DNA of 64,000 nucleotides from Enterobacter asburiae (GTDB lineage Bacteria > Pseudomonadota > Gammaproteobacteria > Enterobacterales > Enterobacteriaceae): assembly GCA_011754535.1 (NCBI GenBank), contig JAAQVN010000001.1:1488001-1552000 (forward strand), written 5' to 3'. The position numbers and the translations under genes were made by a program. Under the pieces are notes generated by a model. The model saw only the letters and a list, made by a program, of their open reading frames with translations. It made no database searches and was not told where the DNA came from. This document shows, piece by piece, positions 49,453-60,981 of the stretch. Numbering within the stretch: position 1 is the first letter of the stretch; each line of letters starts with the position of its first letter.

Positions 49453-49719
49453 TCAACGTAGCTGGCTGTCTTTCGATCCTCTGCGATTATAACCTGGATG
49501 TGAAGCATTTTTTGAATCTTTATCCTGCTGGCAGGTGATGTATAACCTTACGCCGGGGATGGCTTTACGCCGCGCCTCCGGAATCGGCTCTCCACACTCT
49601 TCGCACTCCTTTAAACTTTCACCGCGCGGAATCTCACCGCGAGCGCGCGCAACCGCATCTTCAATCGTACTGTTGATCTGTTCGTTAACGGCGTCGTCAT
49701 TCGCCCAGCCGGAAGCCAT
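49453..49719 (-). CDS. ybiI: YbiI, DksA/TraR-type zinc finger protein with a missing ligand
   Basis: 88 residues. The finger should read C-x2-C-x17-C-x2-C. Here it is Cys39-x2-Cys42-x17-Tyr60-x2-Cys63, so one zinc ligand is Tyr (codon TAC at 49540-49542; one base from TGC). The N-terminus MASGWANDDAVNEQI and C-terminus YNRRGSKDSQLR match E. coli YbiI as I recall it. TraR-like proteins bind RNA polymerase through the secondary channel; activity here may be reduced or zinc-independent. Confidence 0.93.
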   Translation of the reverse strand: MASGWANDDAVNEQINSTIEDAVARARGEIPRGESLKECEECGEPIPEARRKAIPGVRLYITCQQDKDSKNASHPGYNRRGSKDSQLR

Positions 49720-49839
49720 AGCATCCTCCTGAAATTGGTTTATACCCTGCTTTTAATATGGGGTTAAAAAATGAACAATCAAGGTGAAGGGGAAGCGAAC
49801 TGCATCCGGCAGGCAGATGCAGTTTTATAGAGAGGGAAA

Positions 49840-50106
49840 TTATTTATAGATGGTCGCAGTGCCGTACATATGGTTATCTCCGCCTGCGGAGTTAACCACG
49901 AAGCCTTTGGCACCTTCCTGGCGGGCTTTCTCGGCCAGTTTATTTTGCAGATCGTCCAGATTACTTGCGCGGCTTACCGAGACGGTGCCCGCCGGACGCA
50001 ACTGGCTGGTATCGTTACTCTCGGTCAGCGACTGGACGGCCATTGCAGAAAATGAAGCGGTCGCCAGGACGCCGGCGATAACAGCAAGGGTCAGGTACTT
50101 TTTCAT
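49840..50106 (-). CDS. mcbA: McbA (YbiM), DUF1471 periplasmic protein
   Basis: 88 residues from MKKYLTLAVIAG: signal peptide to about residue 24, then LRPAGTVSVSRASNLDDLQNKLAEKA and MYGTATIYK, typical of McbA. In E. coli, McbA is induced by the McbR regulator and affects colanic acid and biofilm. The ATG eight codons upstream (50130) is less likely, because the signal peptide starts at MKK and AGGATGTG precedes it. Confidence 0.92.
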   Translation of the reverse strand: MKKYLTLAVIAGVLATASFSAMAVQSLTESNDTSQLRPAGTVSVSRASNLDDLQNKLAEKARQEGAKGFVVNSAGGDNHMYGTATIYK

Positions 50107-50349
50107 AATCACATCCTCATGAGGAAACAACAGGTGATTCCCTCTAAGTTTAGAAGCCTGACGAGTGTGACTTAGCGCAAATATTTGATGATGATCTGCT
50201 TATTTTTTGAACGATAAAAACTGACAATTCACTGACAGATCATAGACGTAGAGGTGTTTGATTTACGGTGTTTTTTTAAGCGCCGCAGAGAAAGATTTAC
50301 CGTTGGGCCAGCACAGGGTATCTTACGCCGCTGTTTAAAGGAGAATGCC

Positions 50350-51261
50350 ATGACTTCCCAAAAGCCGGGATTGCACCCACGAAACCGCCACCGCAGTCGC
50401 TACGACATGAACGCCCTGTGCCAAAGCTGCCCTGCGCTGCAGGACTACATTGTCCAGACCCCAGCGGGTGAGCCGTCTGTCAACTTTGCCGACCCGCAGG
50501 CGGTGAAAACGCTGAACAAAGCGCTGCTGGCGCATTTTTACGGTGTGGCGCACTGGGATATCCCGGAAGGCTTTCTCTGTCCTCCCGTTCCGGGCCGCGC
50601 TGATTACGTTCATCACCTTGCCGATCTTCTCGCCGAAGACCGTGACGGTGCGATCCCGCAGCAGGCTTCCATCCTGGATATTGGTACCGGGGCAAACCTG
50701 ATTTACCCGCTGATTGGCGTGCATGAGTATCACTGGCGCTTTACCGGGAGCGAAATCGGGGCCGAGGCCTTTGCCAGCGCGCAGGCGATCGTCAGCGCCA
50801 ATTCCGGCCTGAGCCGCGCTATTCGTCTGCGTCGTCAGAAAGATGCTGCAGCTATCTTCAACGGCATTATTCACAAAAATGAAAGCTATGACGCCACAAT
50901 GTGCAACCCGCCGTTTCATGATTCGGCGGCAGCGGCCCGCGCGGGCAGCGAGCGTAAACGCCGCAACCTCGGTCAGGCGGAAGACGCCGCGCTGAACTTC
51001 GGCGGTCAGCAGCAGGAGTTGTGGTGCGAGGGCGGTGAAGTTGCGTTTATCCTGCGCATGATTGCGGAAAGCAAACAGTTTGGCCGTCAGGTGAAGTGGT
51101 TCACGACGCTGGTTTCCCGAGGGGATAACCTGCCGCCGCTTTACCGCGCGCTGACCGAAGCGGGCGCCGTAAAAGTGGTGAAAAAAGAGATGGCGCAGGG
51201 CCAGAAGCAGAGCCGCTTTATCGCCTGGTCATTTATGGACGATAACAAACGTCGGAAGTAA
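50350..51261 (+). CDS. rlmF: 23S rRNA (adenine1618-N6)-methyltransferase
   Basis: 303 residues. It methylates A1618 of 23S rRNA. The SAM fold motif [14 protein letters not shown] is at ~residue 107, and the catalytic NPPFHDS (an NPPF amino-methyltransferase signature) at ~residue 193. The ATG at 50350 is chosen over an in-frame upstream ATG at 50254 by family match and GGAG at 50341. Confidence 0.95.
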   Translation: MTSQKPGLHPRNRHRSRYDMNALCQSCPALQDYIVQTPAGEPSVNFADPQAVKTLNKALLAHFYGVAHWDIPEGFLCPPVPGRADYVHHLADLLAEDRDGAIPQQASILDIGTGANLIYPLIGVHEYHWRFTGSEIGAEAFASAQAIVSANSGLSRAIRLRRQKDAAAIFNGIIHKNESYDATMCNPPFHDSAAAARAGSERKRRNLGQAEDAALNFGGQQQELWCEGGEVAFILRMIAESKQFGRQVKWFTTLVSRGDNLPPLYRALTEAGAVKVVKKEMAQGQKQSRFIAWSFMDDNKRRK

Positions 51262-51265
51262 GTAC

Positions 51266-51300
51266 CCACAGGCCCGGTAAGCGCAGCGCTACCGGGCAAT
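51266..51300. repeat. Single REP-like unit between rlmF and mscM
   Basis: GCCCGGTAAGCGCAGCGC followed by TACCGGGC forms one palindromic unit in the convergent gap. Confidence 0.7.
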
Positions 51301-51304
51301 AGAG

Positions 51305-53518
51305 TTACAGCGTCGGCTCCTGTGGAGGGAGCGGCGAGGCGGGCGGCGACAATACCTGATACGTCTGCACCGGCATTCTTACGTTCGCCAGATCGAAGTG
51401 CTTCTTCACCATGCTGTCGAGGGCAAAGCGCACCGTCCACTGCTTCAGCGGCTGGGTGGTGAACGACACGCGAAGGGTAAATGCCGTGTTCGTCAGCCCG
51501 ACGATGCCGGCAAATGACGGCTCGCCAATCACCAGCCCGCGAATATCTTCCATCTGCATCAGCTCTTCCACCGCATCTCGCAGCGCCTGCTTCGCTTTAT
51601 CCGCATCCTCGTGACGATCCACGTCGTAGTTCGCCACAACGGAGCCAATGCCGCGCACAAAGTTGGCGAAGGTGGTGATCGATGACCACGGAATGATGTG
51701 GTACGCCCCGGTATCCTGACGCACGCCCACCGAGCGAATCGACATGCGCTCAACGGTGCCGGTCAACGGCCCGATGGTCACCAGATCGCCCGTGTTCATC
51801 CCGTTTTCAAACTGGATAAAGATGCCGGTAATAATATCCTTCACCAGCGTTTGCGAACCGAAAGAGATCGCCAGCCCCAGCGCGCCGGCACCTGCCAGCA
51901 GCGGGGCGATATTCACGCCGATTTCCGACAGCACGATCATGATGGTGATGGTGCTGATGATCACCGCCAGCGCATTACGGAACAGGGTCAACAGCGTCCG
52001 CGCGCGGGCGCTGGGGAGCGGTCTGCCGTGAATATCGGAGACCAGACGGTTCTCGATAAGGCTTGCCAGCAGCGTCCAGCCGACGGCGGAGAAAAATAAT
52101 ATCAACGCAATACGAATTAAAATATCGACGGTCTTCTCGCCTGCGCCGTTATGTAGCCAGTTCCAGAAATCAAACAGGCTCCACGCGTTCAGCAGCAGCA
52201 TGATTGCCACACAGACGGTCAGAATGCGCGCCACCTTGAGCGAGACCGACATCCAGCCGTTCACCCGTTTTTGCAGTTCCGGGTAATTACGCTGTACCTG
52301 CGGCGACAGGGTGATGGTTTTCGAGATCCAGCGGGACAGCAGCCCGGACACAAATGCCGCGATGCCGATAATCGCCAGGCTTTTGAACGTTGCCCCCATC
52401 ATAAATTTCAGGCTGTTTCCCGGGTCGAACAGCGAGAAGAAGCACAGCACAATAAAGTACGCGCTTGCCAGCCAGTGCCACACCAGCGCGAAGGCGCGAA
52501 TAAACAGGCTGAAAAACGAGAGGGAACGGTCGGCCAGGTGCAGCAGACTCTCGGTGATCGCCTTTTTATTGTGAAAGATAAGGTACAGAGACCAGACGGT
52601 TATACAGAGCATGATCAGCACGTTCGCCAGCGCGCCAAACTGCACGTTAACCTGGTTGGAGATAATCGGCACGGCAACCAGCAGGCCGTAGCCTATCAGG
52701 CCGCTGAGGACGCTTAGCCGCACGGCCCAGTATTTCGCGCTGTCGTCGCTGATATTGAAAGGGCGAAGCTCAGGCACGCGCGGGCAAAAGATGACGCGCA
52801 GCACCGCTTTAAAAAATTCGATGAGCGCAAACGCATTCAGGAAGAGCGCCTGCTGGAAGGCAATGGTTTTGTTGCCCGTGTTGAGGTGATCCGCAAGCAC
52901 CTGACCGACAAACAGCGTTAATGCCAGCAGCAGTAAATCGATGATAAACGCTCCGGCAACCATAGCGGGGAGGTGCAGCCAGCTGTTTTTATGCTGGTTC
53001 TTTTTCCGCCCCCAGTGGCCCATCCTGCGGTACAGCGGCCAGGCGCACAGGCGCACCAGCCAGTAAAAAATAAACACGGCCGCGGCCAGCATCAAAAACT
53101 GGGTGGCGGCGGCGGTAAAGGTTTGCGGGTTAAACGCCTTGTGCTGGGATCCCATCAGGTTGCGGTAGAGCTGGGCAAAGCGCGCGGAAAGCGCTTCACC
53201 GTAACGGCGGCTCACGTCGGTGACGTTTTCCAGCACCGTTTTTTGTTCCTCCACCTGCGGCGGGGTGAGGGTCGGAACGGTTTCCTGCGGCGGCGTGGCG
53301 GCGGCTTTGCGCAGCTGCTCGATGAGCTCCTTTCGGGAGGCGTCGTTTTCAAGAACGTCGGCAAGCGCGCTGTAAGCCGCTTTTTTTTGTTCAGCATCCG
53401 GTTCCGGAGGAGGAGAACTTTGCTGGGACGCGGTTGCTCCGGTGGTGACACCGGGTATCGCCACGGCGAGCGATGGCGCACTAAACAGGCTTATCAACAG
53501 CAGCAGGATCCAGGGCAC
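51305..53518 (-). CDS. mscM: Mechanosensitive channel of miniconductance YbiO
   Basis: 737 residues. Signal peptide (WILLLLISLFSAPSLA), a periplasmic Gln/Glu-rich domain, about ten membrane helices and the MscS core (AGALGLAISFGSQTLVKDIITG in part, then FENGMNTGDLVTIG). The pore helix and cytoplasmic beta domain are intact. The GTG at 53518, behind GGAGGA, matches the mature family start; the ATG 33 codons upstream at 53617 lies in the neighbouring promoter region. Protects against osmotic downshift. Confidence 0.94.
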   Translation of the reverse strand: MPWILLLLISLFSAPSLAVAIPGVTTGATASQQSSPPPEPDAEQKKAAYSALADVLENDASRKELIEQLRKAAATPPQETVPTLTPPQVEEQKTVLENVTDVSRRYGEALSARFAQLYRNLMGSQHKAFNPQTFTAAATQFLMLAAAVFIFYWLVRLCAWPLYRRMGHWGRKKNQHKNSWLHLPAMVAGAFIIDLLLLALTLFVGQVLADHLNTGNKTIAFQQALFLNAFALIEFFKAVLRVIFCPRVPELRPFNISDDSAKYWAVRLSVLSGLIGYGLLVAVPIISNQVNVQFGALANVLIMLCITVWSLYLIFHNKKAITESLLHLADRSLSFFSLFIRAFALVWHWLASAYFIVLCFFSLFDPGNSLKFMMGATFKSLAIIGIAAFVSGLLSRWISKTITLSPQVQRNYPELQKRVNGWMSVSLKVARILTVCVAIMLLLNAWSLFDFWNWLHNGAGEKTVDILIRIALILFFSAVGWTLLASLIENRLVSDIHGRPLPSARARTLLTLFRNALAVIISTITIMIVLSEIGVNIAPLLAGAGALGLAISFGSQTLVKDIITGIFIQFENGMNTGDLVTIGPLTGTVERMSIRSVGVRQDTGAYHIIPWSSITTFANFVRGIGSVVANYDVDRHEDADKAKQALRDAVEELMQMEDIRGLVIGEPSFAGIVGLTNTAFTLRVSFTTQPLKQWTVRFALDSMVKKHFDLANVRMPVQTYQVLSPPASPLPPQEPTL

Positions 53519-53602
53519 GGCGTCCTCCGACAAAAATATCGTGCAAAATGATAAGTATAGAGGGCGAGGGGAGGAGGGGCGTTTTTGGGAACAATCTGGC
53601 GT

Positions 53603-53627
53603 AAAAAAGCCGGGCAAGCCCGGCTTG
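53603..53627 (-). terminator. Terminator of glnHPQ
   Basis: AAGCCGGGC/GCCCGGCTT with a T run on the - strand, 16 bases after the glnQ stop. The loop is only two bases, so the outer arm is the effective stem. Confidence 0.75.
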
Positions 53628-53642
53628 GCGTAAAGCGAGGGA

Positions 53643-54365
53643 TCAGGAGACGTGCTGCAGGAACTCCTGTAAACGCTGGCTCGGCGGATTCGCGATCAGC
53701 GCCTGCGGGTTACCGTCTTCCGCGATACGGCCTTTATCGATGAAGATCAGGCGGGAGGCCACTTTCTCAGCAAAGCCGATTTCGTGGGTCACGATAACCA
53801 TGGTCATCCCTTCTTCCGCCAGATCCTGCATGACTTTCAGTACCTCGTGGCGCAGCTCCGGGTCGAGTGCGGACGTCGGCTCATCAAACAGCATCATCTT
53901 CGGTTTCACCGCCAGCGCGCGCGCAATTGCCACGCGCTGCTGCTGGCCGCCGGAAAGCTCGGAAGGGTAGTGGTGCGCACGCTCCGCCAGGCCAACCTTC
54001 GCCAGCAGATCTTTTGCCAGCGCTTCTGCTGCCGCTTTGTTGGCACCGCGCACGCGCAGTGGGCCAAACATTACGTTTTCCAGCGCCGTCAGGTGCGGGA
54101 ACAGGTAGAACTGCTGGAACACCATGCCCGCTTCCTGGCGAATCAGACGCTCGTCCACTTTCGGGTCGTTCACCTTCAGACCGTCAACGATCAGATCGCC
54201 GCTGGTGATCTCTTCCAGCTTGTTAATGCAGCGCAGCAGGGTGGATTTACCGGAGCCGGATGGCCCGATAATCACCACCACTTCACCCTGCTTGATGTTC
54301 AGATCGATATTGTGCAGCACCTGGGTTGGGCCAAAGTGCTTGGAAACGTTTTTAAATTCAATCAC
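53643..54365 (-). CDS. glnQ: Glutamine ABC transporter ATP-binding protein
   Basis: 240 residues. Walker [10 protein letters not shown] (~residue 34), signature [10 protein letters not shown], Walker [15 protein letters not shown]-loop VTHE. Powers glutamine import with GlnP and GlnH. The start overlaps the glnP stop by four bases. Confidence 0.97.
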   Translation of the reverse strand: MIEFKNVSKHFGPTQVLHNIDLNIKQGEVVVIIGPSGSGKSTLLRCINKLEEITSGDLIVDGLKVNDPKVDERLIRQEAGMVFQQFYLFPHLTALENVMFGPLRVRGANKAAAEALAKDLLAKVGLAERAHHYPSELSGGQQQRVAIARALAVKPKMMLFDEPTSALDPELRHEVLKVMQDLAEEGMTMVIVTHEIGFAEKVASRLIFIDKGRIAEDGNPQALIANPPSQRLQEFLQHVS

Positions 54366-55021
54366 AGGATTTTCATCCTTCTTTCAAGACGACGCAGAAC
54401 GAAGCTCAGAACCAGCGTAATGATCAGGTAGACAACGGCGACCGCACTCCAGATTTCCAGCGCGCGGAAGTTGCCCGCAATAATTTCCTGGCCCTGACGG
54501 GTCAGTTCGGCCACGCCGATAACGATGAACAGCGACGTATCTTTAATACTGATGATCCACTGGTTACCCAGCGGTGGCAGCATGCGGCGCAGCGCCAGCG
54601 GGAGAATAACGTGGCGGATCGTTTCGCGACGAGAAAGACCTAACGCCAGACCCGCTTCGCTGAAACCTTTATGAATCGACAGAACCGCACCGCGGGTGAT
54701 TTCCGCAATGTAGGCGCCTGAGTTGATCATAATGGTCACGACGGCTGCGCTGAACGGGTCGATGCGCAGGTCGGTGAACGCCATGGGCAGGGCGAAGTAG
54801 ATGAACATGACCTGCACGACAATAGGCGTGCCGCGGATCACTTCGATGAAAACCAGCGCGATGTGGTTTGCAATCCAGCCGCCGTAGGTGCGGGCGAAAC
54901 CGGCGACAAGACCGATAATCAACCCGCCAACCAGACCGAGGACCGAAATCCACAGGGTCATTTTAGCGCCTTCAAGCAAGAGTGGAATGGCAGGCCAGAT
55001 GGCGCTCCAGTCAAACTGCAT
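54362..55021 (-). CDS. glnP: Glutamine ABC transporter permease
   Basis: 219 residues with about five membrane helices and the HisMQ-type EAA loop ([23 protein letters not shown] in part). Forms the inner-membrane channel for glutamine. It starts 84 bases after the glnH stop. Confidence 0.96.
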   Translation of the reverse strand: MQFDWSAIWPAIPLLLEGAKMTLWISVLGLVGGLIIGLVAGFARTYGGWIANHIALVFIEVIRGTPIVVQVMFIYFALPMAFTDLRIDPFSAAVVTIMINSGAYIAEITRGAVLSIHKGFSEAGLALGLSRRETIRHVILPLALRRMLPPLGNQWIISIKDTSLFIVIGVAELTRQGQEIIAGNFRALEIWSAVAVVYLIITLVLSFVLRRLERRMKIL

Positions 55022-55105
55022 GATAATTTCCTGTTACTGTTACCGTGTTTCAAAAATAGCAGGGGCGAAAGGCCGCCCCTGAGTGAACGTCGTTTTTACG
55101 TCTTA

Positions 55106-56032
<927 letters not shown>

Positions 56033-56166
56033 TCAACTGACGGGGAGATATTTAGCGTAAATTCTGACGAAAAAACAATCTTCCATTAACGGTTGTGTGA
56101 GGTGATTATTACAATTTCTTCACTTTTGCACCGTATCAGGCAAAAACTGTGCACCATAGATGTGCA

Positions 56167-56191
56167 AAACCCTCACCAGAGGCGAGGGTTT
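56167..56191 (-). terminator. Terminator of dps
   Basis: AAACCCTC and GAGGGTTT arms around a nine-base loop, 20 bases after the dps stop; a short T run follows on -. Confidence 0.75.
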
Positions 56192-56210
56192 GATAGAAAA
56201 GTCGTATGAA

Positions 56211-56735
<525 letters not shown>

Positions 56736-57013
56736 TTATGTCCCAGGTAATTACGGAACTAAGTATAGCACCGGATTTTTTCTCTGCGGTCTGGCTGTGC
56801 CTATCGGTTTAATAGCAAGAAGGAGGTTGATAATTTAATTGCTTGAAATGAATGGGTAATTTTGAAATTGATACAGATCAATCTTAATTCACCGGAAGGG
56901 GAATATGCGGGGAAGGATATTTCGATAATATGACCAGGTATGTAAGAAATTATAACGTATGAATTTGTGGCCTTTATTCTGCATGGCCGTGAAGCCATGC
57001 AGAATATATGGCA

Positions 57014-57901
57014 TTAGCTGATGTCGATTTTCTCTACTTTGGGCTCCGGGCGCATGGTGAGCGTTGAACCCATTGACGCCGCGATAATTGAGCAGAGCGC
57101 CAGCGTCTGGGTAAACGTCAGCGTTTCGCCCAGGAACACCATCCCGGAGATCGCCGCAAGGGCGGGCTCCATGCTCATCAGGGTGCCAAATATGCGCGTC
57201 GGCAGACGCGTCAGGGCGATCATCTCCAGAGAATAGGGGAGAGCCGTTGAAAGAACAGCGACCGCCAGCCCGATGGGCATGACTGACCATTGCCAGATAG
57301 ACTCCGTGGCCTGCGCCATACCGATCGGCACAAAAACGATAGCCGCAATCACGGAACCCAGGGCAACCGTTGCCGGGCCATGTTCTTCACCCGCGCGCTG
57401 CCCGGTGAGGATATAAACAGCCCAGCAGGCCCCTGCTCCCAGAGCCAGCGCTGCGCCCGTGAGATCAATCTCAGAGACATTCTGGCCGAGCGGCAGCAAG
57501 AACCATAAGCCCAGAACGGCCAGCACGACCCAGATAAAATCCACCGGACGACGGGAGGAGAAAAGCGCCACCGCCAGCGGGCCGGTAAACTCCAGCGCGA
57601 CGGCGATCCCGAGCGGAATGGTCTGGATGGAGAGGTAGAACATATAGTTCATTGCCCCGAGGGAGAGACCATAAAAAAGCAGGGGAAGACGCTGCTCTTT
57701 TTTGAAGCGCAGACGCCAGGGTTTGAAAATGACCACCAGTATCGCCGTGCCCAGCACGATACGCAGGGCCGTCACCCCGGGGGCACCCACCAGAGGAAAA
57801 AGCGATTTTGCCAGCGAGGCACCGCTTTGGATAGACAACATGGCAATGAGTATGACGGCTACCGGCAACCAGACCGACGACGTGCGGGATAACCCAGGCA
57901 T
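57014..57901 (-). CDS. rhtA: Threonine/homoserine exporter RhtA
   Basis: 295 residues, about ten helices in two EamA repeats. Exports threonine and homoserine at the inner membrane. It begins MPGLSRTSSVWLPVAVILIAM and matches the E. coli protein in length and location next to dps and ompX. Confidence 0.95.
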   Translation of the reverse strand: MPGLSRTSSVWLPVAVILIAMLSIQSGASLAKSLFPLVGAPGVTALRIVLGTAILVVIFKPWRLRFKKEQRLPLLFYGLSLGAMNYMFYLSIQTIPLGIAVALEFTGPLAVALFSSRRPVDFIWVVLAVLGLWFLLPLGQNVSEIDLTGAALALGAGACWAVYILTGQRAGEEHGPATVALGSVIAAIVFVPIGMAQATESIWQWSVMPIGLAVAVLSTALPYSLEMIALTRLPTRIFGTLMSMEPALAAISGMVFLGETLTFTQTLALCSIIAASMGSTLTMRPEPKVEKIDIS

Positions 57902-58256
57902 CCTTTCTCCTGTCAGCTAATGTCAAATGGAGTAAAGGTTGCAGTGTAAAGGAAATATACAGCTACGGTTGAGACTCTGTTGAAAAAAAAGGCCCGTGAA
58001 ATCCGTAAAATGGTTAAGCGCTGGTGGATTTATCGCCTGAAAGATTAGGAATAATCTGGATGAATGTAATGGCGCAGACGCGCAATATGGGCGTTTAGTA
58101 GGAAAAATCGCATGTGATTTGAAAGAGTTAGCTGAGGTTGGAAACGTTCTGTTACAGGAAAGGCCTCATTAGACATCACGAATCACAAAGAGTTTCGCAA
58201 ATTTTTTTGATATATTTAAAACTTACGGACTTACTTGAAGCACATTTGAGGTGGTT
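57902..58256 (+). promoter_or_regulatory. rhtA-ompX intergenic region
   Basis: 355 bases with no gene seen. The last 60 bases are AT-rich with TTTTTGATATATTTAAAACTT-like DNA suited to a promoter, and the ribosome site TTTGAGGTGG before ompX. In E. coli, the small RNA CyaR pairs with the ompX ribosome site; the same GAGGTGG core is here. Confidence 0.45.
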
Positions 58257-58775
58257 ATGAAAAAAATTGCATGTCTTTCAGCACTGGCCGCTGTACTGGC
58301 TGTTTCCGCAGGTACCGCTGTAGCTGCTACTTCTACTGTAACCGGTGGTTACGCTCAGAGCGATATGCAGGGCGTGATGAACAAAACCAACGGTTTCAAC
58401 CTGAAGTATCGTTACGAGCAGGATAACAACCCGCTGGGCGTGATCGGTTCTTTCACCTACACCGAGAAAGATCGTACTGAAAACGGCGCATACAACAAAG
58501 GCCAGTACTACGGTATCACCGCTGGTCCAGCTTACCGTCTGAACGACTGGGCAAGCATCTACGGTGTTGTAGGTGTTGGCTACGGTAAATTCCAGCAGAC
58601 CGAAAACCAGGGTCTGAACCGCACTGCAAGCACCAGCGACTACGGCTTCTCCTATGGCGCAGGCCTGCAGTTCAACCCAATCCAGGACGTGGCTCTGGAC
58701 TTCTCCTATGAGCAGAGCCGTATCCGCAACGTTGACGTTGGCACCTGGATCGCGGGCGTAGGTTACCGCTTCTAA
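58257..58775 (+). CDS. ompX: Outer membrane protein X
   Basis: 172 residues: signal peptide MKKIACLSALAAVLAVSAG to TAVA, then an eight-stranded barrel (Ail/Lom family) ending in GVGYRF with the terminal Phe needed for Bam insertion. The ATG at 58257 is taken over a GTG at 58251, by fit with E. coli and GAGG spacing. It has its own terminator. Confidence 0.97.
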   Translation: MKKIACLSALAAVLAVSAGTAVAATSTVTGGYAQSDMQGVMNKTNGFNLKYRYEQDNNPLGVIGSFTYTEKDRTENGAYNKGQYYGITAGPAYRLNDWASIYGVVGVGYGKFQQTENQGLNRTASTSDYGFSYGAGLQFNPIQDVALDFSYEQSRIRNVDVGTWIAGVGYRF

Positions 58776-58793
58776 TCACTCCGGTGATGAAAT

Positions 58794-58825
58794 AAAAAAT
58801 CCGCCCAATGTGGCGGATTTTTTTT
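58794..58825 (+). terminator. Terminator of ompX
   Basis: AAATCCGCC and GGCGGATTT arms around CAATGT, then a T run; 20 bases after the ompX stop. Confidence 0.9.
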
Positions 58826-58832
58826 GCCTTTT

Positions 58833-59109
58833 CCCTCTCCCTGTGGGCTGAGGAATCCCCAGTAATTTTTAAGCAGAAGCAATAAGGTTGTTTCAGAACG
58901 ATTTAAGGTTTTCAGCGACGCCCTGGCACGTTCACCGGTCATGTCCTTACAGAGTAGCAAGGAACATAAAGTGAACGGAATGACCACCGGAGCCGTAAGT
59001 TCCCCTCACCCCAGCCCTCTCCCTCAAGGGAGAGGGGGGCGTCCATGCAAACATTATTTTGTGGGGATCCCTCAGCCCTGTGGGAGAGGGCCAGGGTGAG
59101 GGCATCAGA
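58833..59109. repeat. Compound repeat region with terminal inverted repeats
   Basis: CCCTCTCCCTGTGGGCTGAGG (58833 on, with ATCCCC after) and its diverged inverse (59050-59091) bound ~220 bases. An inner copy of CCCTCTCCC...GGGAGAGGGG is at about 59015-59038. GTTCAC (58930-58935) and GTGAAC (58971-58976) can pair around a second inner stem. The right end is copy B of the repeat at 24379. It may be a small non-autonomous element (MITE-like) inserted into a palindromic repeat. Confidence 0.6.
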
Positions 59110-59128
59110 GCGCACGAGACGGCAGAAA

Positions 59129-60712
59129 CTACTTACTCTTAATATCAAAAATATCCGTACCCAGATGGTTGTAGTCAACTTTCTGTAACTTGAAGTTGGT
59201 AACGTACACTGGGGGCGCTTTCTTGTTGGAGATAAACGGGTAACTATTTTTTATCTCTTTGGCCTTAATCCCCGTCCACTGCGAGAAGAACTGCAGGAAA
59301 TCATTCGCCGAGCGCCGCGCTTTAATAACGCGATGCGTTTTATCATCACTCGACAGCACCATAAACGGTACCTGGAAGTTCTGCTGGAACTGGTCGTCGT
59401 GCGCCAGATACTGGACTTCTTTGCCACGCTCTTTAAACGCCAGCCCGTGATCCGAGAAATAGACCACAGAGAAGCTTTCGCCCGTGTTGCGCAGCTGATC
59501 GTACAGCTTGCTGAGAAGATCGTCAGTTTGCGTCATGGTGTAGAGATAGCAAGAGGTCTCTTTTGACTGCACAAACTCCGCGTATTTCCCGCCAGTGCGA
59601 TCGCAGGCCTGCGGGTGCGATCCCATCAGGTGGAGAACAATCAGCTGAGGCTGAGTGCGCGGGGTAGCAAAGACCTGCGCCGTCATCTTCAGCAGCGCCT
59701 CGTCTTTGGTGTTTTTGTCGGCTTCAAAGTCGCCGCTCTTCAGGAACTGCACTTCGTCAGCACGCTTAGCAATACTGGCGATGGCCGTGTCGTATTCGCC
59801 AATTTGCCCCTGATTGGAGAACCACCAGGTCTGAAAACCGGCGCGGTTGGCCAGCGTAACAAAATTATCCTGATACTGAGGTTTGCCATCCACCACGCGG
59901 TTCAGCGTCAGGCCGAGCGATTTCTGCGTCGAGCCGCTGGCTGCAACATAATCGGTAAACAGGGTGCCGTTGACCGAGCTGGCAAACGGCGTGTTATTCC
60001 AGTGCCCGCCGAAGGCACCCAGTGCGTCGCGACGTGCGCTCTCGCCAATCACCACCACGTAGGTATGATATTTCGGCTTAACCGCCAGCACGTTCCAGGT
60101 GTCTTTCATATTGGAAAGTTCAGCCATGCGGGCCTGCTCGTCGAGAACCTCTTTATTGTTGACAACGACGTCTTTCACGAAGCGGAAAACCGGATAGCCG
60201 ATATTGATGAGCCTTAGCTTACCGTCCCAGGGAATATTCTGGATGGGGGCGACGAACGCCACGGCAAGGCTGAAGCCCAGACAGAGTATTTCGATTTTAC
60301 CCCAGGATTTTTTCTCGCCCGACCGACGGCGGATGGCGATAACGCCCAACGCGAAGATGAATAACCCTACCACGTAGCTGTACCACGGGAAAATCGTCAG
60401 GATCTCCGTCGACTCTTCCATGTTGGTCGAGTGCAGCGCCAGCAGGGTATTAAAGTTTGGCGAGCCGTAGGCCTGACCAAACGGGAAATACATCGCAGCA
60501 ACCAGCGAACAGACCCCCACAAACGCTTTCTGCACGCGCGGGGCACTCCTCCACAGTACGTGGAGCACACAGGTGAAAGCCACCGCATAAAGCAGGCTGA
60601 AGGGATAGCCGAGCGCAAAGTTAATCAGCAGCGACTGCAAAAAGTAAAATCCCGTCCACGGGCTTAAGGCCCGGCTGCGGGTAACGATGGTATCTATCAG
60701 GGTTACATTCAT
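59129..60712 (-). CDS. opgE: Phosphoethanolamine transferase OpgE (YbiP)
   Basis: 527 residues: about five N-terminal membrane helices, then a periplasmic sulfatase-fold domain with the metal and nucleophile block VVIGESARRDALG, LHLMGSHPQACDRT and YFSDHGLAFK. The E. coli counterpart adds phosphoethanolamine to osmoregulated periplasmic glucans. Same length as E. coli. Confidence 0.94.
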   Translation of the reverse strand: MNVTLIDTIVTRSRALSPWTGFYFLQSLLINFALGYPFSLLYAVAFTCVLHVLWRSAPRVQKAFVGVCSLVAAMYFPFGQAYGSPNFNTLLALHSTNMEESTEILTIFPWYSYVVGLFIFALGVIAIRRRSGEKKSWGKIEILCLGFSLAVAFVAPIQNIPWDGKLRLINIGYPVFRFVKDVVVNNKEVLDEQARMAELSNMKDTWNVLAVKPKYHTYVVVIGESARRDALGAFGGHWNNTPFASSVNGTLFTDYVAASGSTQKSLGLTLNRVVDGKPQYQDNFVTLANRAGFQTWWFSNQGQIGEYDTAIASIAKRADEVQFLKSGDFEADKNTKDEALLKMTAQVFATPRTQPQLIVLHLMGSHPQACDRTGGKYAEFVQSKETSCYLYTMTQTDDLLSKLYDQLRNTGESFSVVYFSDHGLAFKERGKEVQYLAHDDQFQQNFQVPFMVLSSDDKTHRVIKARRSANDFLQFFSQWTGIKAKEIKNSYPFISNKKAPPVYVTNFKLQKVDYNHLGTDIFDIKSK

Positions 60713-60981
60713 AGGTCACTATCACAAAAACGCCATGTGCTCACCCTGGCGCCAAGGGTCAAAGCCTGCCGGACAGTGCGTGGAAAGGGAATGAGAGGTC
60801 CGCTTCAGCGAGCCGCAAATTGTGCAGGGCTGCAAGAAGATAGTGCGAGCGTGAATTAAGGTCAACAGTTGCTAAACAGATGTTTTGCGAAGGGGGCTGC
60901 AAATCCGCAAAAATAATCGGGAATTGGTCAGTTTACAGCGGAAATGTGACAGAAAAATGAAGCGGCGTACCGCAACGCCGC

